Positions 57,462 through 64,000 of a stretch of DNA of 64,000 nt are shown piece by piece; position 1 is the stretch's first letter; each line of letters opens with the position of its first letter. Source of the DNA: Primula veris (taxonomy: Eukaryota > Streptophyta > Magnoliopsida > Ericales > Primulaceae). The notes below the pieces were generated by a model, which saw only the letters and a list, made by a program, of their open reading frames with translations, made no database searches and was not told the DNA's origin. The stretch spans positions 23,190,560 through 23,254,559 of the forward strand of contig OY821742.1 in the NCBI GenBank assembly GCA_963682055.1. Direction: 5' to 3'. Made by a program: the position numbers and the translations under genes.

Positions 57462-57941
57462 CTAAGGATCAATGGGTGGAAAAATCGAACTGCCAGACCG
57501 AGAGAAGGCAGAACGAGCTGAACAACTCAACTGAGCTTGGTAGGAGTCATTCATGGCGACCAAATTGTCATTCTCCGAGGAGAGCTCGCTGTTCTCCGTG
57601 GTAAGAGCCCTGACGCGTTCCTCAAGCCGAGAATTCCTTACCATTATGTTAGCAAGGCCTTGAGGAGAGTTATCAAAATCATCTTGAGCATGGTCCCAAA
57701 TCTCCTCGGCATCATACCAGGAGTTGGCCATATGATTTCTCTGTGACAACAAGTGATCGAGCTGACGACTCAGTGCCGAAATCTCGGTCCATTTCACCGT
57801 CTCTTCGGGATGAGAGCCGAACAAGCTCAAGGCCAAAACGCCATACTCTTTCTCAAGCCTTGCCATCCGACTGCGGACCCGAGATACCTCAGAATCTAGG
57901 CCCTTCATCTGAGCATGATATCTCGCCACAGGTCCAGACAT
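57462..57941 (-). CDS. Antisense small coiled-coil ORF 2 of the Tat element
   Basis: 159 intact codons from MSGPVARYHAQMKGLDSEVS to a Ser/Pro tail. Heptad-like stretches include RVRSRMARLEKEYGVLAL and RNSRLEERVRALTTENSELS. Its start (MSGP) and position after a TATA-like box resemble ORF 3 (58519-58812). A ctataagtac box (minus; plus 58041-58050) is about 100 bp upstream. Function unknown. Confidence 0.6.
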   Translation of the reverse strand: MSGPVARYHAQMKGLDSEVSRVRSRMARLEKEYGVLALSLFGSHPEETVKWTEISALSRQLDHLLSQRNHMANSWYDAEEIWDHAQDDFDNSPQGLANIMVRNSRLEERVRALTTENSELSSENDNLVAMNDSYQAQLSCSARSAFSRSGSSIFPPIDP

Positions 57942-58040
57942 TCTGGGAAATTGTTATAGTACGGAAGAAAATGAGGGGCTGAGGGAGAAATAAGCAATAG
58001 AAGAAAAATGAGAGATGATAAACTACTAAAGAAAAGAGAA

Positions 58041-58050
58041 GTACTTATAG
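58041..58050 (-). promoter_or_regulatory. TATA-like box for antisense ORF 2
   Basis: ctataagtac on the minus strand, about 100 bp upstream of the ATG at 57941. Confidence 0.5.
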
Positions 58051-58310
58051 AGCGAAGACAGCACGATCTTTCCTGACATGCTTGGGAGCATGCATATTCC
58101 TGACCTACTAGGGAGCATGCACCTATATTCGACAGTGATGGGGACATCTATTGACCTCTGATACAACAGTACAGAAGGAAATAAAGACCAGATATTCAAA
58201 GATCTAGCTTCCCGACAAACAACAAACCACAGGTGCAATATAAAAAGAAGTGCAAAAATAAAGGGGCAAAAATACTTTTCATTAATAAAGATGGGATATA
58301 TCATTGTTCA

Positions 58311-58390
58311 TTACATCCGAAAAGAAATCTATTACATCCGAAAAGAAATCTATTACATCCGAAAAGGAGATCTGTTACATCCGAGAAGAG
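58311..58390. repeat. 21-bp tandem repeat, four units
   Basis: 'ttacatccgaaaagaaatct' and close variants repeat four times between antisense ORFs 2 and 3. Confidence 0.85.
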
Positions 58391-58518
58391 CTAGTACAGA
58401 AGATCAGGCAAAGGATCAACTATATCAGCTGACCAAGTGAGCAGGAGACGCCAAAAAGAAAAAGTAAGCAGAAAGAGAAAGGAAAAGCAGAGAAAAATAA
58501 AAAAAAGAAGGCGGAAGG

Positions 58519-58812
58519 TTAGGGGGAAGTCGATCGGTATCGGTGAGAGGGCCCGGCAGAGACATCCCTGTCCCTCAGTGTCGGGTTCCCCCTTAGCATC
58601 TCATTCTCTTCGACTAGAGCCTGACGAGCACGTCGGCAGTAAGCCAGTTCGGATCTTAGCCAAGTTAATTCCCGAACCATCTCAGTATGGTGATAACGCA
58701 TCACCTTCAATTCCTCCTCGGCAACCCTCAACAGCCTTTGTACATGGTTATAGGAGGCTTCAAAGGCCTCCACTTGCAAAGCTAATGCTGATTGGGTGAA
58801 AGGACCAGACAT
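58519..58812 (-). CDS. Antisense small coiled-coil ORF 3 of the Tat element
   Basis: 97 codons starting MSGPFTQSALALQVEAF at 58812; an upstream in-frame ATG at 58884 is less likely because it would remove the spacing to the TATA-like box. The middle (RLLRVAEEELKVMRYHHTEM and WLRSELAYCRRARQALVEEN) has strong heptad character. The tail is basic and Ser-rich. It shares the MSGP start and layout with ORF 2, suggesting a duplicated gene. A ctataaata box (minus; plus 58896-58904) lies about 85-90 bp upstream. Confidence 0.6.
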   Translation of the reverse strand: MSGPFTQSALALQVEAFEASYNHVQRLLRVAEEELKVMRYHHTEMVRELTWLRSELAYCRRARQALVEENEMLRGNPTLRDRDVSAGPSHRYRSTSP

Positions 58813-58895
58813 CTTAGGGAAATTATAAGATGAGGGTCTATATATGGGGGAAAATAATATGATAAGAATTGTGAATGTAACCATGCTCTAAGCAA

Positions 58896-58904
58896 GTATT
58901 TATA
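58896..58904 (-). promoter_or_regulatory. TATA-like box for antisense ORF 3
   Basis: ctataaata on the minus strand, about 85 bp upstream of the ATG at 58812. Confidence 0.55.
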
Positions 58905-58912
58905 GATCAATT

Positions 58913-59665
58913 AGATGAGGGCTGGGATTGAGAGTCGCAACCGTTCGCCAATGGGTATTCAGAAGCGACGGCAATTAAAAGATGTGCCTGTTCAAGAAAA
59001 AAACGTTTGGATTCCCAAAAGGTTCTAAAAAAGCGTGAGTAATTAAAAGCCACTCTTGTTCGCAAAATGCTTGGATTCTTACCAATATTTAAAGAGGGTA
59101 AGTAATGATGGCATCGTAACACGCGTCATTTTGGGGAAAGGCAACGGTTCAAATAAATATCCCAGATCTTTTGCACAGAGCTCAAGAAAACTCTAGTGAA
59201 TAAGATTTTTTATGCACAAGGCTCAAGAAATCCTATTGGTCCCCAGATATAAAGATTAAGGAGGTCCAATGGATAAGGTCAAACGCAAGGCCTAAGAAAA
59301 AGCATTGATGAGGCCACAAGCATGCGCAGTCAAAATAAATTGCATTGGAAAAGTAATTCAGATATAAACAAGAGAAAGATGTCTTTATTGATTGATTGGT
59401 ACTTCGTTACAGAAGAAGTCATTATGTCACGAGCAAATTAGTAGTAAAATGCCTAATTATGGAGGGAGCACACCCCTTTATAGGAGTTTTCCTCGAAGAA
59501 AGATATTAGGATATGAAACATTAAATGTGCCCCCCAGGGAACCGTCATGAGTCTATTGCGTTTCTCGATGAAGCATTGGAAAAGACAAGACCGAAGTAAC
59601 GTTCTCGACAGACCGAACATGACTCCCCCGACATGGAAACCACGCCGAGTAAGTCAGGGAACACT
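58913..59665. other. Tat element between the last antisense ORF and the 3' LTR
   Basis: No ORF. A purine-rich stretch (agtaagtcaggga, 59649-59661) just before the LTR may be the polypurine tract but is a poor example. Confidence 0.45.
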
Positions 59666-60235
59666 TGATAGAACATAAAAATTAGACCCGAATATTCTAT
59701 TCGGGTAATAATCAACCCACTTTATAAATGGGTATCCAACGCTTAAATGGGTCATCTCATACTTTTTATAGGAAATAAGGTGTTACTATCAAAAGTCCAA
59801 GCCCAATCAAATGGGGACCCATGTCTGAAAAACCCCTGGAATGAAGACATTTGTCAACATGCTAGAAGGCATAGTTGCCTATAAATAGCCAACTACCTCT
59901 CCTAGAAAAGGACAAGAAAATCTATCCAAAAAATATAGAGAGAATTTGAGAAAAAAGAGAAACTAGTCAAGGCTTATTACACCAAGAAATAAATCGAGCA
60001 GAGATAAAGCCGAGCACCGAATAAAAGGGGAGAAAGACCAAGAAGATAGATTAAATAGTCAAATCGAGCACAATTGTAAAATAGAGATAGTAATCCGAGC
60101 AAGTGTAATAATCCGAATAAGGATAGTAATCCGAGCAATAATAAAGATCAGGAAGTGTCCATTATATACATTTGATTTACTATTATATTATTGTTGAAAA
60201 GCCTAGCGCAACCGACCAAAGTTATGGCTTTATCA
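59666..60235 (+). repeat. 3' LTR of the Tat element
   Basis: 570 bp, matching 44413-44982 with about 16 base differences and no net length change. It is followed by target duplication actac at 60236-60240. Confidence 0.95.
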
Positions 60236-60240
60236 ACTAC

Positions 60241-61885
60241 AATCTCAAAATCACACAATGAAAGGGTGTGAACTAGCTAGTAGCCGATTAAGGGAGGCAT
60301 CCCTCTCTATGGTTGTATGTTTTGAACTAAATGTCAACAAGTACTTTTGTTTTTTCCCATTTGTTTCGAGTACAAAACAACGTTTAGAGAGATGTCACAT
60401 CAAAGACACTGGATTAGTAGGTCTAAAGTGATCTTCATTGCTATTTCCGTGGTTGGATATGGTGTAAACTTAGACACGAGTTATGAGAGGGAGATGGTAA
60501 TTGTTACTATTTTATCAGAAGAGATTAAAGAACAAAAGGTATAATCAGGCGACCCAAAATAAAGGGTCGATTAGGCTGAGGCCAGTCCTCTTTACGATAT
60601 TTAGTTATGTACCAAATGATACTTTAGTTTACCGCTCGATATCCTTGGCAAAAATGGTAGTAAATATTTTCTTATGCTCAACTCTGGATCATGGGAATAT
60701 GCGCTTTTCTTTCAATAACTCATTGTTAGGGAATTTAGCCAGTCCAGAAACTAGAAATTGATCACCAAATAAGAGGTTCACGAAACAGAATTAGCATTGG
60801 TCCAATTTAAGATAAAATATCAAAATGCTTTCTACCCCCATCCCCGGACCTCCCTATTTTCCCATGACTTGTCGACTTCTCTCTCCCACCCAACCTTTGT
60901 CACAGAAGATGACGTCTTCTCTGGCATGCATCCGCGAGATTAATTTGGTACTTCAGTTTCGTTTGTTTATGTCTGCTATTGGTCAAATGATTGGACTTGA
61001 TTGATGTTATCTCCGTGACCGTGACTGTAAATTTTGTTGATCGACAAGTCGTGTATGGTTAAATTACATATCCAATCTATGTATAGTTCAAAGGAAGAGG
61101 GTACAAACACCCCCAAATTGGGTGTCATTACATTAGTTTTTATATCATTATTTTGGCTACTAAAAATTGTCTAAACCACAACTAAATACCACATAATTGT
61201 ACGAACATTAATTTTTCCAACCTAAAAATAGTGAGGAGTTACTAGAGGGTTTAGTTCAGTGTAGTGATATTTTAACAGGGATAAGTCGTACAAATTTTTT
61301 TAGAAAAATGATCATTTAGTACAAAGTTGGAGACTTAATTATCAAAAAACCTTATTGTTAAAACCTCTTCAAACATTAGTTGCAGACGTTCAGCGCCTAA
61401 TTTTACTATTTATGTTTAACTTTGATTCTGTCTGCTAATTCTACATTAATATGGACATATCCTTTAACATAAATAAAAGTTTAGATTTTTGATGGTTGAA
61501 TATTAAATTATGTACCAACCATTAATTTTTCCTAAAACCAGTAACGAAACCTTACCTTAAAAAATTGTCACGAAAATTCGAGGAAAAATAGTATAATCAA
61601 TGATGTTTTATTTTGCCTTGCATAGGAGTTCAATCAAAGCAAATGGTGGAATTGATACGCATTTTAACTAGAACAGTCCAAGCACGAGGCTTGACTAACA
61701 ACACTGATAAATAACCAAACAGAACAAATTACGAAGGAAAACCCACAAAAGAATAAGAAAGTCCTATTACAATGAAAGGCAAATAACAAAAATCAGACAA
61801 ATGCTATTAAGTAATGCTAAAATTAGTGTCCACTTAAATAGATGAAGAAATAATCGACAATATCATTGAAATGAGTTGTTGCCTA
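60241..61885. other. Right flank, no gene recognised
   Basis: It includes ORFs of 65 and 86 residues at 60347-60544 and 60501-60761. Their peptides contain blocks such as SKVIFIAISVVGYG, but I cannot link them to a family, and they lack a clear gene context. The rest is AT-rich. Confidence 0.35.
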
Positions 61886-61887
61886 AT

Positions 61888-62308
61888 GGACAGGGACGGA
61901 TTTAGGAGGAGGGGTAATCCTAACTAAAATTAAACAAGAGATCATCATTGATTCGATTATTTACTATCGCAACTTATTATTTTTTATTTCTTTCATGTTT
62001 ATTTAGTTACATAAGTAACAGTTCATTGCTCATTATTTTCAATAACAACCCTATATTTCTATATTTTTTTTTAAAATCTACAAATACTATTCGAATACCT
62101 CAGTTTGATATTAGGAAACAAAAAAATATATTTATAATTTTAAATTTACTGTGTTTTTTACAATTACCAACTCGATTTTTTTAACACTTCAGAATAGACT
62201 TTTAAACTCGACTTTCGATTATTTTAAACGTTGTTTTTCTTAAAATTCTAATAGCAATTTTTTTTCTACGGCCCCCAACGATATCATTTAAGTTCCGCCC
62301 CTACTAAT
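61888..62308. mobile_element. Possible hAT-like non-autonomous element
   Basis: The left end cagggacggatttaggagg and the right end, reverse-complemented gtaggggcggaact, both resemble the CAGTGGCGGA-type termini of the MITE at 26049-26227. The interior is AT-rich and non-coding. Boundaries are approximate and no target duplication was found. Confidence 0.45.
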
Positions 62309-64000
62309 GGATGTCAGAGACTCTACAAGTATCACCATCTGGCTAACACCAACTCGACAACAATTCTGTTAAACATCACATCCGTATGCCTACCAAAACC
62401 TCTAAACGAATCAAGAATAGGGTCATTGACAGCATAGTGACTTTCATGTGTAGTCATTTTTCCTTGTTCAGCTTTTCACAGCTCTAGCAAAAGATGAAAA
62501 GGTAAAACAAGGAATACATCCTAGCATATATGCGAGTTTTAGAGAGTCACTGTCCAAGCGAGCCGCCTCCCGCACGAATAGAAGATCTTATCGCTGATAA
62601 GGTTATGTCTTCGAATTAGATATTCAACACTGACAACAAGTGTCATGATTCTTACCAATGGCGGAAGCTCGGTGCTTACAAGCCCAGCCCAAATGCCAAA
62701 ATCATAAAGTCTGGCCGAGCCCATGAAGTCTAATGAGCCCAACAAAGCCCATCCGCAAAAAAAAACTTAACCGATTAACTTCATAGGTCAAGTTTAACCA
62801 TTCAGTTAAGTCAAACAGATTTTCAAATTTTGAGAATTGATCAGGTAAAGTTTGTTACATTGTATTATCTATATATCTCTAATTAGTCGGAATATTTGAA
62901 ACTAATTCATGAAGCTTTTTTCGTTTCCATAAGAGAAAGAGAGCAAGTACGAGTTTGTTCCAAACATCCGAAAATCCGGCAATTTTTGGTGAAGTATTTA
63001 TTCCTTTACTTAGTTATTGTCGCGTTCTCTTCATTATTCCGTTAATTGTTTCTTGAATACGTTGCTTAGTAATAACAACGTTAATAAATATTCTCTAACT
63101 TCGTAGCTAGGTATTTAAAAGTTGGTAGCTTAGCTAGCGCTAGTAAAAAAAAGAGAAAAACTAAACCGATAATCAAATCTAATTAACTTGTAGTTGCATG
63201 TTAGGATTGATCACCCTTTCTAAATCGTTATTTTATTCATCACAACTCTGCACGTAGTAGCATTTTTAGGACTGACACAACTAAAATTTAAAACGTCAAC
63301 ATTTTTAGTAAAAGTCAAAATATATATATATATCCCATAGGATTAGAACGATTCGCCAAATATGCCAGGTTTGGCCACTAACAAATCCCCCTGCATAGAT
63401 TTAAGCCTTAGCATCTTTAAAGCATTCGAAAACACTAATTTAATCACACCCTTAACCCGTCTCCGCATTCGATATTCCGGGTACTGTACCCGATATTTAC
63501 TGCAACTGATGTCGTGCTCTTGCGACACTTTCGTTTGTGGAAAAAACATGTTTGGAAGTTAGTTAGATACATCATTTGAAATCTTACTAGATGTAATTGA
63601 TAGTATCATGTGTATTCAGAATAAACCCCAACTCCTCTGCCTATAGAGAAAGCATTCATCAAGAAGAAAGATAATCAAATAGACAATATTGGTATTCCTA
63701 ACCCTACTCATTAAATACGTATTTATAATATAGATAGATGACCCATCGTACAGATCCGTTACTTAGGTATCGCAGGGTGATATGTAGCCAAACCTACCGG
63801 TCCCTCTGGCTTAGAGTTTTTACGTGTGTAGATTACACGGAGAAGTAGTAGCGGAAGAAGTAGAGGAAACTCTACAAATGGATTTTCCCATTGGTTTTTT
63901 AAGCGAGAATCAATGACGCATTGTATCTCATTTTTCAGGTTTATCAGTATGCTTAAACTCTACAATATTATGTGAAAAGAGATGAAACCTATAACCTACT
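62309..64000. other. Right-edge sequence, no gene recognised
   Basis: There is no recognised domain. At 63343-63562 both strands are open for 66-68 codons, but neither peptide is familiar. Segments at 62560-62760 and 63740-63850 are less AT-rich and could be parts of a gene beyond the edge. Confidence 0.3.

Larger units (their letters stand above)
44413..60235 (+). mobile_element. 15.8-kb Ty3/gypsy retrotransposon of the Tat lineage with an antisense gene cluster
   Basis: Two 570-bp LTRs (TGATAGAACATA ... CTTTATCA) are flanked by a perfect duplication actac (44408-44412 and 60236-60240). A primer site tggcgccgtctccggg (44985-45000) follows the 5' LTR; that motif is shared by plant Athila/Tat elements. 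Gag and pol run on the plus strand to 50979. Pol has two RNase H domains, a hallmark of Tat. The 8.6 kb between pol and the 3' LTR is unusually long and holds tandem repeats and several antisense ORFs. The LTRs differ at about 16 of 570 positions by my count. Two in-frame TGA codons, a TAA and two frameshifts mean this copy cannot move by itself. Confidence 0.95.

Noticed and set aside
1..64000. CRISPR arrays, rRNA or organelle genes
   Set aside because: The tandem repeats here lack unique spacers of even size, and no rRNA or plastid/mitochondrial gene motifs were seen.

Overview
This window is nuclear DNA from a flowering plant, probably a eudicot. The evidence is AT-rich sequence, genes with long introns and GT..AG borders, and very dense plant transposons (Ty1/copia, Ty3/gypsy of the Tat type, an RTE-like LINE, Mutator-like elements and MITEs). 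I see no rRNA, tRNA or CRISPR array.

Two host genes can be rebuilt exon by exon. They are divergent, with about 7 kb between them. (1) On the minus strand, 27049 down to 1596, eight exons join without a break into a 240-residue protein that closely resembles RHIP1 (RGS1-HXK1-interacting protein 1). Its 723 coding bases are spread over about 25 kb because its introns hold two copia elements, a non-autonomous LTR element with a nested solo LTR, a LINE split by two Mutator-like elements, and several MITEs. (2) On the plus strand, 34239 to about 43593, a multi-pass plant membrane protein of about 250 residues is encoded by six exons, with a solo LTR in its first intron, a tandemly duplicated small exon and two possible last exons.

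Layout: 1-942 end of an LTR element; 943-27049 RHIP1-like gene and its load of transposons; 27050-34238 intergenic, with MITEs, a broken plant-mobile-domain gene fragment and a Mutator-like element; 34239-43593 membrane-protein gene; 43594-44412 short spacer; 44413-60235 one 15.8-kb Tat-lineage Ty3/gypsy retrotransposon; 60241-64000 flank with little recognisable content.

The Tat element is the most unusual object. It has matched 570-bp LTRs, a perfect 5-bp target duplication, a tRNA-type primer site, gag, and pol with protease, RT, two RNase H domains and integrase. The 8.6 kb between pol and the 3' LTR holds a two-unit tandem array open on both strands. It also holds a cluster of antisense genes: a four-exon gene of 719 codons broken by one stop, further antisense coiled-coil exons, and three small coiled-coil ORFs, each with a TATA-like box about 80-100 bp upstream of its ATG. 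Extra and antisense ORFs are known in Tat elements; the number, exon structure and private promoters here deserve attention.
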